This document shows positions 17,595 through 27,278 of a DNA stretch of 60,515 nt, piece after piece. A program made the position numbers and the translations under genes. The notes below the pieces were generated by a model, which saw only the letters and a list, made by a program, of their open reading frames with translations, did no database searches and was not told where the DNA came from. The DNA is from Bacteroidota bacterium (GTDB lineage: Bacteria; Bacteroidota; Bacteroidia; 2-12-FULL-35-15), in NCBI GenBank assembly GCA_947476185.1, contig CANJPX010000003.1, positions 72,707 to 133,221 of the forward strand, written 5' to 3'. Within the stretch, counting starts at the first letter, position 1; every line of letters starts with the position of its first letter.

Positions 17595-19497
17595 ATCTTC
17601 CTAAATAAACCATTAAAATTGAAATATCAGAAGGGGTAATTCCAGAAATTCTAGAGGCCTGCCCAATCGTCCTTGGTCTTATTTTGGTAAATTTTTCACG
17701 TGCCTCAGCTGATAATGAGGTAAGTCTGATATAATCGAAATCCTCGTGTAAAACAAGATCTTCTAACCTGGTTTGTTTGTCAGCTAATTCGTGTTCCTTA
17801 GAAATATACCCTTCGTATTTCATCAATATTTCCGCCTGTTCAATACATTCTAAATCGTAATTTGAAATAAAGCCCTTCACTCTTTCGGAGGCTAATGCAA
17901 AATCTAAAAGCGTTATTGAAGGACGTGTAAGGACACCAAACATTTTAACTTTTTGAGTAACAGGTGAGGAGTTGATCGTTTCTAAAATCGGATTTATTTC
18001 TGACGGATCAATGCTTTCTTTTTTAAAATAGGAGATGATCTCTTCCGTATTTTTCAGCTTAATATTAACCCTCTCTAATCTTTCTTTTTTTGCTAAACCT
18101 ATTTCATATGATTTCTGAGTTAACCGTATATCCGCATTATCCTGACGCAAAAGTATTCTGTATTCAGCACGCGAAGTAAACATACGATAAGGTTCTTCTG
18201 TTCCCTTGGTAACAAGATCATCAATTAAAACGCCTATATAAGCCTCAGACCTCTGTAAAATAAAAGGTTCTTTCTCATCGCTTTTTAAATGTGCATTAAT
18301 ACCCGCCATTAAACCCTGACAGGCAGCTTCTTCATAACCGGTAGTCCCATTTATCTGCCCGGCAAAATATAAATTACTGACCAGTTTTGTTTCTAAAGTA
18401 AGTTCAAGCTGTTGTGGTGGAAAATAATCATATTCTATCGCATAACCTGGTCTAAACATTTTTACATTTTCAAACCCGGGAATTTTTTTTAAAGCTTTGT
18501 ATTGAACATCCTCAGGTAAAGAAGTGGAGAATCCATTAACATAAATTTCAACTGTATTCCATCCTTCAGGTTCAACAAAAATTTGATGCCTGTCACGCTC
18601 TGAAAAGCGGGTAATTTTATCTTCAATACTCGGACAATATCTTGGTCCAAGTCCTTGGATCCTTCCCGAAAACATAGGAGACTTTTCAAATCCTGTCCGC
18701 AAAATTTCATGAACCTCCTCGTTGGTATAAGTTACAAAACAAGGTATTTGCCCTTCAGGTCCATTCTTAAATGCGTCTTTTCTATTTACTTTATAAGCAA
18801 ATTGTTGAACATCTAGATATGAAAATTTATTAGGATTTTCATCTCCATGCTGAACTTCCATTTTAGAATAATCCAATGATCTGCCATCAACTCGGGGAGG
18901 GGTTCCGGTTTTCATTCTTCCAGCCTCAAAACCTAGTTCAACTAATTGTTCAGTAATTCCTGTTGAAGCTTTTTCACCTGCTCTACCACCACCATATTGT
19001 TTTTCACCTAGGTGAATCAAGCCATTTAAAAAAGTACCATTTGTTAAAACGACTGATTTTGCACGTATTTTAATATCTAATCCGGTAATAACTCCACAAA
19101 CCTTATCATTTTCAACAATTAAAGATTTTACCATATCCTGCCAAAAATCCAGATTTGGCGTGGCTTCCAGCATTAATCTCCATTCCTCAGCAAATTTCCA
19201 TCTATCACTTTGAGCTCTAGGACTCCACATTGCAGGACCTTTTGAACAATTTAACATTCTGAATTGTACTGCTGTTCTATCTGTAATAATTCCTGAGTAT
19301 CCACCTAAAGCATCTATCTCTCTAACTATCTGACCTTTTGCTATACCACCCATAGCAGGATTACAACTCATTTGAGCAATGGTTTGCATATTCATAGTGA
19401 TCAACAGTGTAGATGATCCTAAATTAGCAGCAGCAGCAGCAGCTTCACATCCGGCATGACCGGCACCAACAACAATAACATCGTATTCTTTAAACAT
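17593..19497 (-). CDS. mnmG: tRNA uridine 5-carboxymethylaminomethyl modification enzyme MnmG (GidA)
   Basis: 634 residues, the normal length. With MnmE it installs the 5-carboxymethylaminomethyl group on wobble uridine of tRNAs in the cytoplasm, using FAD and methylene-THF. The FAD-binding dinucleotide fold is at the N-terminus ([16 protein letters not shown]), followed by [23 protein letters not shown]. Further GidA signatures are [14 protein letters not shown] and [22 protein letters not shown]. The C-terminal helical domain ends with [26 protein letters not shown]. Its stop codon overlaps a parS site. mnmG/gidA lies beside the replication origin in many bacteria, which agrees with other signals here. 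Downstream of it is the methyltransferase, upstream nadA, both on the same strand. Confidence 0.98.
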   Translation of the reverse strand: MFKEYDVIVVGAGHAGCEAAAAAANLGSSTLLITMNMQTIAQMSCNPAMGGIAKGQIVREIDALGGYSGIITDRTAVQFRMLNCSKGPAMWSPRAQSDRWKFAEEWRLMLEATPNLDFWQDMVKSLIVENDKVCGVITGLDIKIRAKSVVLTNGTFLNGLIHLGEKQYGGGRAGEKASTGITEQLVELGFEAGRMKTGTPPRVDGRSLDYSKMEVQHGDENPNKFSYLDVQQFAYKVNRKDAFKNGPEGQIPCFVTYTNEEVHEILRTGFEKSPMFSGRIQGLGPRYCPSIEDKITRFSERDRHQIFVEPEGWNTVEIYVNGFSTSLPEDVQYKALKKIPGFENVKMFRPGYAIEYDYFPPQQLELTLETKLVSNLYFAGQINGTTGYEEAACQGLMAGINAHLKSDEKEPFILQRSEAYIGVLIDDLVTKGTEEPYRMFTSRAEYRILLRQDNADIRLTQKSYEIGLAKKERLERVNIKLKNTEEIISYFKKESIDPSEINPILETINSSPVTQKVKMFGVLTRPSITLLDFALASERVKGFISNYDLECIEQAEILMKYEGYISKEHELADKQTRLEDLVLHEDFDYIRLTSLSAEAREKFTKIRPRTIGQASRISGITPSDISILMVYLGR

Positions 19498-19611
19498 TTT
19501 TATAAATCAAAAAGTCGGTAAAAGTAATGTTTTCTAAGCTTTTGTCGAAATGACATTTGTTTTAACATACATTAAATATATAACTAATTAATAATCAGAT
19601 AATTATATATA

Positions 19612-20598
19612 TTATAATCCAAATAGTGCTGATAATTCAAGCATTTTTAGAATTGGTTTCTTTGCCCTTTCAATAAGATCATTAGATAATACTATCTCAG
19701 GTTGTTCATATTTAAGGCAATTATAAAGCTTTTCAAGCGTGTTTAACTTCATGTGAGGACAATCATTACAAGCACAAGAATTATTCGGTGGCGCTGGTAT
19801 AAACGACTTATTTGGATTAGCTTTTTGCATCTGGTGAATAATTCCGGCTTCAGTAGCAACAATAAATTCTTTGCCATCAGATCCTGTAGCATATTTCAAA
19901 ATCCCTGTAGTACTTCCAATATAATCCGCAATTTCTAATAAATTACTTTCACATTCAGGGTGAGCCAATAATAAAGCATGCGGGTGTTGCCTCTTTAATT
20001 TTATTATTTTTTCTAATGAAAAAATTTCATGTACCATGCATGCACCATCCCAAAGCACCATATTTCTAACACTCTTCTTATTAATATATGCTCCTAAATT
20101 TTTATCAGGTGCAAAAATAATTTTTTGATCTTTTGGTAAACTTTCAACAATCTGAACAGCATTCGTTGAAGTACAAACAATATCCGTTAACGTTTTAAGA
20201 TCTGCGGAACAATTGATATAAGAAATAACTAAATGATCAGGATATGCTTTTTTAAATTCTTCAAACTTATCGGCAGGACAAGAATCTGCTAATGAACAAC
20301 CGGCATTTAAATCTGGTAATAAAACTTTTTTGTTTGGTGAAAGAATTTTTGCAGTTTCGGCCATGAAATGAACACCGGCAAAAACAATAATATCAGCATC
20401 CGTCTTGGCAGCTTCCTGAGATAAACCCAAACTATCGCCAATGTAATCGGCAATATCTTGAATGTCTGCATCTTGGTAGTAATGGGCAAGTATGATCGCA
20501 TTTTTTTCTTTTTTGAGTTTATTTATTTCAGCGAACAAATCTAAAGAAAAATCAATCGGAATATCAAGAAAGCCTTTTGTTTTCAAATCATCACCCAT
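19612..20598 (-). CDS. nadA: Quinolinate synthase A
   Basis: 328 residues. Condenses iminoaspartate with dihydroxyacetone phosphate to quinolinate, the first committed part of NAD synthesis, using a [4Fe-4S] cluster. Typical motifs: [38 protein letters not shown], and the cluster cysteines in [16 protein letters not shown] and the C-terminal [11 protein letters not shown]. nadB and nadC are not adjacent. It is the first gene leftward of the proposed origin gap and is transcribed away from it. It sits 114 bp upstream of mnmG and could be co-transcribed with it. Confidence 0.97.
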   Translation of the reverse strand: MGDDLKTKGFLDIPIDFSLDLFAEINKLKKEKNAIILAHYYQDADIQDIADYIGDSLGLSQEAAKTDADIIVFAGVHFMAETAKILSPNKKVLLPDLNAGCSLADSCPADKFEEFKKAYPDHLVISYINCSADLKTLTDIVCTSTNAVQIVESLPKDQKIIFAPDKNLGAYINKKSVRNMVLWDGACMVHEIFSLEKIIKLKRQHPHALLLAHPECESNLLEIADYIGSTTGILKYATGSDGKEFIVATEAGIIHQMQKANPNKSFIPAPPNNSCACNDCPHMKLNTLEKLYNCLKYEQPEIVLSNDLIERAKKPILKMLELSALFGL

Positions 20599-21141
20599 AA
20601 CAATAATATATCTTTTTTTTAAAAATATTTAAAAATTTGTTGTTGTTGTTGGTCTGTTAGTTGAGTGTAAAAAAAAACATAAAAAACGTTGCATTTATGA
20701 ATATTAACAAAGAATCAACAGTAAATAAAAAGTTCTTAGAAGGTAACACATTGAACAGTAGATTAATTTTACTTTATTAACATACTGTTAGTATACTTTT
20801 CACCTAACAACTTCTTTACAAAAATACGTTTATTTATGTTACGAAACTGTTGATTAATAGTGTTAAATTAAGGCTAAAAAAAATTGAGCATTCAAAAATT
20901 AATGCAAAGGATATCTTCTTTTTATAAAGCAAGAAAAATCTTCTACACGTTTATAACAAAACCTTTTGTTTTCAACAGAAACAGTGTTGATAAAATAAAA
21001 ACTAGAGGGCTAATTATCAGCACTTTATTTTTCAACTTTACAAACGTGTTCATAAGCCCAAAAAGCTGTTAATTACGATGCGTCAAAATTAAAAATATGT
21101 CCACAAGGTTTTTCTGTGATACAATTAAATACAAATACCAA
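20599..21141. other. Candidate chromosomal replication origin (oriC)
   Basis: A 543-bp, very AT-rich gap between divergently oriented nadA (-) and rpiB (+), with no credible gene. It contains many DnaA-box-like 9-mers. TTATTAACA is at 20774-20782 and TTTTCAACA at 20969-20977. On the reverse strand are TTATCAACA (20985-20993), TAATCAACA (20848-20856) and TAATTAACA (21067-21075). Weaker relatives are ATATTAACA (20701-20709), TTTTCAACT (21029-21037) and ATACTAACA (reverse, 20786-20794). These differ from the classic TTATCCACA mainly at the seventh base. AT-tracts at 20600-20700 could be an unwinding region. mnmG, four parS-like sites 3-4 kb away and transcription leaving on both sides support the call; it is an inference. 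Confidence 0.6.
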
Positions 21142-21579
21142 ATGAGTAAAATAGCAATTGGTTGCGATCATGCAGCGTTTCAGTTAAAAGAAAAACTTAA
21201 AGTCTACCTGTCATTGAAAGGACATGAAATAATGGATTTTGGGTGTTATTCAGAAGAGCGTGCCGACTATCCGGATTATGCCCACGCTGTTGCAAATGGT
21301 GTTGAGAGTAAAGAATTTGATTATGGCTTGTTGATGTGTGGTAGCGGAAACGGGATTAACATGACAGCAAACAAACACAAAGGTATTCGATCTGCTCTTT
21401 GCTGGAACGCTGAAATAGCAATGCTTGCAAGACAACATAACGATGCCAATATTTTGACATTACCTGCAAGATTTATATCGGAAGAAGAGGCAAAGAAATG
21501 TGTTGATGTTTTTTATTCAACTGATTTTGAAGGAGGAAGACATGCAGATAGGATTAAAAAAATTGCAGAAGGCTGTTGA
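21142..21579 (+). CDS. rpiB: Ribose-5-phosphate isomerase B
   Basis: 145 residues from the ATG at 21142, which begins MSKIAIGCDHAAFQLKEKL, the usual RpiB start; an upstream in-frame ATG at 21097 would add 15 residues without family support. It interconverts ribose-5-phosphate and ribulose-5-phosphate in the pentose phosphate pathway (or handles allose-6-phosphate in some relatives). Motifs: the phosphate-binding GCDHAAF, DYPDYAHAVA, the anion-hole loop GLLMCGSGNGINMTANK with the catalytic Cys, and ARQHNDANIL. It is the first gene to the right of the candidate origin. Confidence 0.96.
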   Translation: MSKIAIGCDHAAFQLKEKLKVYLSLKGHEIMDFGCYSEERADYPDYAHAVANGVESKEFDYGLLMCGSGNGINMTANKHKGIRSALCWNAEIAMLARQHNDANILTLPARFISEEEAKKCVDVFYSTDFEGGRHADRIKKIAEGC

Positions 21580-21689
21580 TCTGAGAGTTTTACATTTTGT
21601 TATAAAACAAATTGAAAAAAGGCCTTTAAAAGAATTATTCAAAGCATAAAAAATTATCTCCGAGAGAGGAATTGGTGTGTAAAAGAAAT

Positions 21690-23231
21690 ATGATCAAAAA
21701 TACGATTCTCTTATTGTTTTCCCCGATACTACTTTTTGCTCAACAAAAAGACACCATTTCAATTCGATATTCTAAAAATATTACCGTTGCCGATATGAGC
21801 AAAAATCTGCACGTGTTAGCTTCTGATGAATATGAAGGAAGAGAGACCGGGAAAAAGGGGCAGAAAATGGCTGCAGAATATATTTCCACTCAGTTTAAAA
21901 ATGCAGGAATTCTACCTTATATAAACAACTCCTATTTTCAAGAATTTCCGTTAAACTTAATTATACCGCAGCCGGCTGAAATTTCCATTGGGGGGAAGCG
22001 ATTTGAGGGCAATAAAGATTATTATAGTTTTCCGGGTCAGTCGGAGCAAACCATTAACGAAAACAACCTTTTGTTTTTGGGTTATGGTATTGAGGAGAAA
22101 AATTATAATGACTATAAAGGAGTTGATGTAAAAAACAAGATCGTGATGATATTGGCCGGGGAACCATTTTCAAAGGACTCTGTTTCGATCGTTACCGGAA
22201 AAAAGACGGCATCACTTTGGAGCACTTATTATAAAGTAAAGCTTGAAAAGGCTCGCGAAAGCGGAGCGTTAGCCTTGTTGATAGTTGTGAATGATGTTGC
22301 AAAAGACCTGGTAGAGAATAAACATAGGATAGAGTCGCCATCGATGAAATTGGATATTGGAAAAAACGAAATGCCAATAATATATATATCGAAAGACATG
22401 GCGAATTTTATTTTAAAAAAACAAACGGTCGAGACACTCAAAAATGAAATTTCAAAAAGCGGAAAACCGGTTGCAAAAAAAATCGTACAAAATATAGTAA
22501 TCACCATTAAAAATTCGTCACAAAAAATAAGTTCAGAAAACGTTTTAGGATATATTGAAGGCGGAGACCTGAAAGATGAATTGATAATTGTTACTGCGCA
22601 TTATGATCATTTAGGTATTGACGGAAAAGTTGTGTTTAACGGTGCAGACGACGATGGGTCAGGGACGGTTGCCGTTATAAATCTTGCTGAAACATTCGCG
22701 AAAGCAAAAAAAGGTGGACATGGGCCAAGAAGAAGCATGTTGTTCATGACTGTTGCCGGTGAAGAAAAAGGGTTGTTGGGTTCGGCATATTACGCTGAAC
22801 ACCCTGTTTTTCCTTTAAAAAACACCGTATGTGATCTGAATATAGATATGATAGGTCGCATTGATGAGAAGCACGCAAACAATCCGAATTATATTTATTT
22901 AATTGGCGCCGATAAATTAAGTTCGCAATTAAATAGTATCAGCGAAGTGGCGAACAAAACATATTCAAATTTAGAATTGGACTATACTTATAATGACGAA
23001 AAAGATAAGAATCGTTTTTATTATCGGTCAGACCATTATAACTTCGCAAAAAATGGCATTCCGGTAATCTTTTATTTTAACGGTGTTCACGCCGATTATC
23101 ATAAAGAAACAGATGAGGTAGATAAAATAAATTTTGAGAAAATGGAAAAAATTGCCCGACTGGTTTTTTTCACTGCCTGGGAATTAGCAAACAGGAACGA
23201 GAGGATAGTAGTGGATTCAAATAAAAAATAA
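21690..23231 (+). CDS. Secreted M28-family metallopeptidase with PA-like insert
   Basis: I chose the ATG at 21690 (513 residues), which starts a signal peptide ending LLFAQ; the GTG 18 bases earlier adds a polar prefix. The order is an N-terminal segment with HVLASDEYEGRETGKKG, a PA-domain-like insert (about 115-250), then the M28 zinc site. Its ligands are visible in ITAHYDHLGI-type form (here VTAHYDHLGIDG), GADDDGSGT, GEEKGLLGS, NIDMIGR and RSDHYNFAKNGIPVIFY. It should be an exported aminopeptidase or carboxypeptidase-like enzyme that feeds on peptides; the exact specificity is open. It follows rpiB in the same direction. Confidence 0.92.
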   Translation: MIKNTILLLFSPILLFAQQKDTISIRYSKNITVADMSKNLHVLASDEYEGRETGKKGQKMAAEYISTQFKNAGILPYINNSYFQEFPLNLIIPQPAEISIGGKRFEGNKDYYSFPGQSEQTINENNLLFLGYGIEEKNYNDYKGVDVKNKIVMILAGEPFSKDSVSIVTGKKTASLWSTYYKVKLEKARESGALALLIVVNDVAKDLVENKHRIESPSMKLDIGKNEMPIIYISKDMANFILKKQTVETLKNEISKSGKPVAKKIVQNIVITIKNSSQKISSENVLGYIEGGDLKDELIIVTAHYDHLGIDGKVVFNGADDDGSGTVAVINLAETFAKAKKGGHGPRRSMLFMTVAGEEKGLLGSAYYAEHPVFPLKNTVCDLNIDMIGRIDEKHANNPNYIYLIGADKLSSQLNSISEVANKTYSNLELDYTYNDEKDKNRFYYRSDHYNFAKNGIPVIFYFNGVHADYHKETDEVDKINFEKMEKIARLVFFTAWELANRNERIVVDSNKK

Positions 23232-23278
23232 AGTACACACAGCGATTTGCGAATGTGTAGACTTAAAAAATAAATATT

Positions 23279-24661
23279 ATGCCGACAGCCGTAGAATTAT
23301 TTTTAGAAGCATCTGAAAAAAAATCGTTTGATAAAGAACACCGCAAAACGTTACTGTTCAACATTTCTCAATACGACAAAAAAGTTGTTGAAGGAAAACA
23401 ACAGTTCAGCAATTTAGAACTGGCGAAGACAAGGGCAGCAGCTGCGAAGCAAAAATCGATTGAAAATCTCGATAAATATTTAATTGAATTTGAAGCAAAT
23501 TTTATAAAGCGCGGAGGAAAAGTAATTTGGGCAGTTGATTCGGAAGAGGCAGTGAAAGAAGCTCTTCAGATAATGAAGAAAGCAAAAACAAAAACCGTTG
23601 TCAAAGCAAAGTCGATGGCCACAGAAGAAATTCATTTTAACGAATCACTGGAGGAGCAGGGAATAGAAAGCATAGAAACTGACCTTGGTGAATATATTGT
23701 ACAGCTGCGAAAGGAGCCGCCCTACCACATTGTAACACCAGCTATGCATCTTTCTAAAGAAGATGTTGCAAAAACTTTTCATGAACAAAAACAAACGCCA
23801 CTTGACTGGACCCCCGAACAAATTACCAACTTCGTGCGACAGGAATTGCGCTTGAAATACAGCAAAGCAGAGGTTGGGGTAAACGGAGCAAACTTTTTGA
23901 TCGCTGATATTGGTGGTATTGCTGTGACAGAAAATGAAGGTAACGGCTTGATGTCTGCCGCATTTCCAAAAATTCAAATTGCAATTGTGGGGATAGAAAA
24001 AATCATTCCATCCTTATCTGACTTGGATCTGTTTTGGCCGCTACTTTCTACATATGGCACAGGACAAGGCCTAACAGCTTATAACACCATTTACACCGGT
24101 CCGAAGCAACAAGGCGAAAAAGATGGTCCGGATGAAATGTATGTGATACTATTAGATAATGGCCGCACGAATGTGTTGGCGGAAACAGAACAACGTAGAG
24201 CATTGTCTTGCATTCGTTGTGGTGCATGTTTAAATGCTTGTCCGGTTTACCAAACTGTTGGTGGACATTCTTATGGAACAACCTACAGCGGACCTATCGG
24301 TTCGATCATTACACCACATTTTAAAGGAATGGAGGAGTTTAAGCACTTGAGTTTTGCTTCCACTTTATGTGGAAAATGTACAGAGGTGTGTCCTGTTAAA
24401 ATCGATATACATCGGCTTTTGCTGATCAACAGAAAACAATCAGTGGACAGTAAGCTTTCTACAAAAACAGAGAATTGGGTTTGGCACTTTTGGAAAAAGG
24501 CGATGTTGAAACGCAGTAAAATGGATAAAGGCGGAGCGAAGCTGAAAAACTTTATGTTGAAGCAATTTTTCAAAAAGCAATGGGGAGAAAGACGCGAATT
24601 GCCGCAAGTAACAAATAAATCGTTCAATCAAATTTGGAGAGAACGGAAGGGGATAAAGTAG
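23279..24661 (+). CDS. LutB-like iron-sulfur protein with LUD domain
   Basis: 460 residues of the LutB/LldF-like family that takes part in L-lactate oxidation to pyruvate. The N-terminal half is the LUD domain (about 60-300; for example VNGANFLIADIGGIAVTENEGN). After it come two [4Fe-4S] motifs, CIRCGACLNACPVYQ (about 310-325) and CGKCTEVCPVKID (about 365-375), with GGHSYGTTYSGPIGSI between them. lutA and lutC are not beside it, so lactate use is a family-based inference and a different electron-transfer role is possible. It sits between the M28 peptidase and ybeY, all on the same strand. Confidence 0.9.
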   Translation: MPTAVELFLEASEKKSFDKEHRKTLLFNISQYDKKVVEGKQQFSNLELAKTRAAAAKQKSIENLDKYLIEFEANFIKRGGKVIWAVDSEEAVKEALQIMKKAKTKTVVKAKSMATEEIHFNESLEEQGIESIETDLGEYIVQLRKEPPYHIVTPAMHLSKEDVAKTFHEQKQTPLDWTPEQITNFVRQELRLKYSKAEVGVNGANFLIADIGGIAVTENEGNGLMSAAFPKIQIAIVGIEKIIPSLSDLDLFWPLLSTYGTGQGLTAYNTIYTGPKQQGEKDGPDEMYVILLDNGRTNVLAETEQRRALSCIRCGACLNACPVYQTVGGHSYGTTYSGPIGSIITPHFKGMEEFKHLSFASTLCGKCTEVCPVKIDIHRLLLINRKQSVDSKLSTKTENWVWHFWKKAMLKRSKMDKGGAKLKNFMLKQFFKKQWGERRELPQVTNKSFNQIWRERKGIK

Positions 24662-24691
24662 AGGTTTGAATACGAAAATAGCAAGCACAAA

Positions 24692-25210
24692 ATGATCAAT
24701 TTTATTTCAGAAGACATTGTTTTCAAACTAAAAAATAAAGCCATTCTAAAAAAATGGATCACATCTACTATTGAAAAAAAGAAGCGCAAAACAGGCGACA
24801 TCTCTTTTGTTTTATGCTCAGATGCGTTTTTGTTGGAGATGAATAAAGAATACCTGAAACATGATACCTATACTGATATCATTACGTTTGATTATTCAGA
24901 TGACACACCCCTCGACTCCGCCAAAGCTGACGATTCGGGAGGATCAAAGAAAAAGGGGAATATTAGTGGCGACATTTTCATCAGCATTGACAGGGTAAAA
25001 GAGAATGCGAAAAAATTTTCACCCTCTAACTCCGCTCAGGGGGATAAACAGCGGAAGAAGCGCCCGAATTTTGAAGATGAATTGCACCGAGTAATCATTC
25101 ACGGTGTTTTACATTTGTTGGGCTATAAGGATAAAACAAAGATCGCGAAGGCGGAAATGACAAAACAGGAAGACCTTTGTTTAAAAGCACTTCCGAAAAA
25201 GCAGAAATGA
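24692..25210 (+). CDS. ybeY: Endoribonuclease YbeY (rRNA maturation)
   Basis: 172 residues, longer than the usual ~140-155. YbeY is a zinc-dependent RNase that matures 16S rRNA 3' ends and helps ribosome quality control. The core motif HGVLHLLGYKDK is present, with two zinc His; where most YbeY proteins have a third His (GYDH) this one has Asp. I recall the KDK form from other Bacteroidota. Also typical are LLEMNKEYLKHDTYTDIITFDY and GDIFISIDRVKENAKKF. Two polar segments, DSAKADDSGGSKKKG (about 74-88) and SPSNSAQGDKQRKKRP (about 110-125), look like insertions, and their DNA resembles dispersed repeats. The stop overlaps the next start (ATGA). Confidence 0.92.
   Translation: MINFISEDIVFKLKNKAILKKWITSTIEKKKRKTGDISFVLCSDAFLLEMNKEYLKHDTYTDIITFDYSDDTPLDSAKADDSGGSKKKGNISGDIFISIDRVKENAKKFSPSNSAQGDKQRKKRPNFEDELHRVIIHGVLHLLGYKDKTKIAKAEMTKQEDLCLKALPKKQK
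24910..24932 (+). repeat. Dispersed-repeat-like segment inside ybeY (first)
   Basis: The stretch CTCGACTCCG...AGCTGACG matches about 18 of 23 bases of the repeat at 36828-36850 (CTTCGACTCCG...ACTGACG). It encodes part of the first polar insertion of YbeY. Confidence 0.5.
25022..25050 (+). repeat. Dispersed-repeat-like segment inside ybeY (second)
   Basis: CCCTCTAACTCCGCTCAGG followed by GGGATAA carries the same ACTCCGCTCAG core as the repeat at 36828 and the CCCTCT/GGGGG sides of the element at 32959. It encodes SPSNSAQGD in the second YbeY insertion. Confidence 0.4.
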
Positions 25211-27276
25211 ATTTAATAAAAGAAAAGAACACTCGTGATTGGTTAGAAAAAAACAGCAGGCTTTTTGTGGTTGGTTTTTTTGTTTTGTTTTTTATTTTAG
25301 GCGTTAGCATCTATAAGGATTACGGTTTGTCTTGGGATGAAAATTCGCAGTGGAAGAACGTAGGACACGCTAATTATGATTTTATTGTAAAGCATGACGG
25401 TGAAAAGCTTGTAAGCAGTGGAGATAAATATCATGGACCGGCATTTGAAATTGTGCTTGTTGGTATTGAAAAAGTTTTTAAGCTTGTAGATTCTAGGTCG
25501 ATTTTTTTAATGAGACACCTAGTCACCTTTCTAGCATTTTTTGTGTCTACCATTGCTTTTTATTTATTAGTACTAAAAATATTCAAAGAAAAAAAAACAG
25601 CACTTGTTGGCTGTTTTTTTTATGTGTTAAACCCACATGTTTTTGCACACGCGTTCTATAATTCAAAAGACTCGGTTTTTCTGTCATTTTTTACAATCAG
25701 CGTTTATCTATTGATTGTTTTTTATGAAAAAAGAACCGTATTTCATGCTTTTCTCTTTGCACTAATTTCAGCCTTTACTATTGATATCAGAATAATGGGA
25801 ATAATTATTCCTTTTACTTTTATAGGTATTGTTTTGATTGAAAAGGTGTTTTATTTCAATGAACAATCAAAACAAAAGAACGGCATTCTTTTATTGTATT
25901 TTCTTTTCTTGTTGACGTTGATTATTCTGTTTTGGCCTGTTTTGTGGCTAAACCCGGTTCATCATTTTGCGGAAGCGTTTAAAGAAGCATTTTTTTATCA
26001 TTGGGATATTGATGTTTTTTATATGGGAAAAGTTTTCAAGTCGTCTGAACTACCATGGCACTATGTTCCTTTTTGGTTGTTTATTTCCAAGCCCCCTTTT
26101 TATACTTTTTTGTTTTTTGTGGGAGCATTCGCATTGTTAAAAAATGCATTAACAAAACCAATACTTTTTCTGAAAACAAATCAAAATCAGCTTATAGTTT
26201 TGATATGGGTTTTTCTTCCTTTGTTGATGGTTACTTTGTTAAAAAGCATTGTTTTTGATACAGGAAGACACTTGTATTTTCTTCATGGAGGTTTCATTTT
26301 AATCGTATTATTTGGATTACAGTTTATTTTTAAAATAATTAAGAAAAAAAGACTCCTGTATTATTTCTTTCAGTTTGTGTTGTTTTTCTCTTTAGCGAAT
26401 GTTATAGGAAACATGATTAAGCTTCACCCATACGAGATGCTTTATTTCAACTCCTTTGCAGGAAGCAATATGAATGAAGCGAAAAATAATTTTGAAATGG
26501 ACTATTGGGGTGTTTCTTCGAGGGCGGTATTGGAAAACATTTTACAAAAAGACAGCTCAAGGCAGATTAAAATATTTGCAGAGAACTACCCAGCAAAATT
26601 AAACGCCAAAATACTTTTACGTGAGCAAAGGGAGCGGTTGATTTATACTGATACTGCCGCGAGTGCAGACTATTTTATTGCAAACTATAGATGGCATAAA
26701 GGAGAGGAATATTTATATCAAAAAGAGGTGTTTTCGGTCATGGTTGGGAATGCAAAAATAATGACAGCCTTTAAAGTTCGGTCGAGCGAACTGTTATATA
26801 ACAAGGTAAATGGAAAAAGTCTCATGAGCTTTTTCACTGATTTTGAAAGCGCAAAAGAGTGGTGGGGGAATAATTTAGTTGGCGCAAATTCTTTTGGAGC
26901 GCACTCCGGATTAAATACAACAAGAGTTGATAGTATTGTTGAGTATTCCGATGGCCTTTCGATAAAAGCAAACAACCTTTCGAATAAGGAAGGAATAATA
27001 CTAAAGGCTTCCTTTTGGAAGTATGATATACAACCAAACTCAAAAGGCAAATTCGTTATTAGTGTTGAAGACAAAGAAGGAAAAAACTATTTTTGGCGAG
27101 CTGTAAATGAAACAAAAACCAACACAACTTTAGGTTGGGAAAAAGTGGAATGTGCGGTTGAGTTGCCGACATTAAAATCTGAAAATGACATAATAAAAAT
27201 ATATCTCTGGAATCAAGGAAAGAAGCAGATCCTAATAGACGATGTTTCCATTAATTTTATGGAAGAGATAAACTAA
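25207..27276 (+). CDS. GT-C (GT39-like) membrane glycosyltransferase with C-terminal beta-sandwich module
   Basis: I chose the ATG at 25207 (689 residues), overlapping the ybeY stop by ATGA. About 10 membrane helices span residues 15-400. The first outer loop has GLSWDENSQW, the Asp-Glu pair used by GT39/GT83-type enzymes for a polyprenyl-phosphate-sugar donor. After a soluble region there is a module of about 140 residues (nt 26836-27273) with the pattern FYW-like (NYFW), a Trp, Pro, then IYLWNQGKKQILIDD. The same pattern ends other proteins in this window. It probably transfers a sugar on the periplasmic side; acceptor unknown. It ends three bases short of the converging pgk gene. Confidence 0.8.
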   Translation: MNLIKEKNTRDWLEKNSRLFVVGFFVLFFILGVSIYKDYGLSWDENSQWKNVGHANYDFIVKHDGEKLVSSGDKYHGPAFEIVLVGIEKVFKLVDSRSIFLMRHLVTFLAFFVSTIAFYLLVLKIFKEKKTALVGCFFYVLNPHVFAHAFYNSKDSVFLSFFTISVYLLIVFYEKRTVFHAFLFALISAFTIDIRIMGIIIPFTFIGIVLIEKVFYFNEQSKQKNGILLLYFLFLLTLIILFWPVLWLNPVHHFAEAFKEAFFYHWDIDVFYMGKVFKSSELPWHYVPFWLFISKPPFYTFLFFVGAFALLKNALTKPILFLKTNQNQLIVLIWVFLPLLMVTLLKSIVFDTGRHLYFLHGGFILIVLFGLQFIFKIIKKKRLLYYFFQFVLFFSLANVIGNMIKLHPYEMLYFNSFAGSNMNEAKNNFEMDYWGVSSRAVLENILQKDSSRQIKIFAENYPAKLNAKILLREQRERLIYTDTAASADYFIANYRWHKGEEYLYQKEVFSVMVGNAKIMTAFKVRSSELLYNKVNGKSLMSFFTDFESAKEWWGNNLVGANSFGAHSGLNTTRVDSIVEYSDGLSIKANNLSNKEGIILKASFWKYDIQPNSKGKFVISVEDKEGKNYFWRAVNETKTNTTLGWEKVECAVELPTLKSENDIIKIYLWNQGKKQILIDDVSINFMEEIN

Positions 27277-27278
27277 AA

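Noticed and set aside
17692-17707. TTTTTCACGTGCCTCA as a fifth parS site
   Set aside because: Only the left half fits the palindrome; counted as a half-site.
20884-21072. 62-residue + strand ORF starting TTG in the candidate origin gap
   Set aside because: Lys/Phe-rich, no family resemblance, no ribosome-binding context, and it lies across DnaA-box-like 9-mers. Judged a chance frame.
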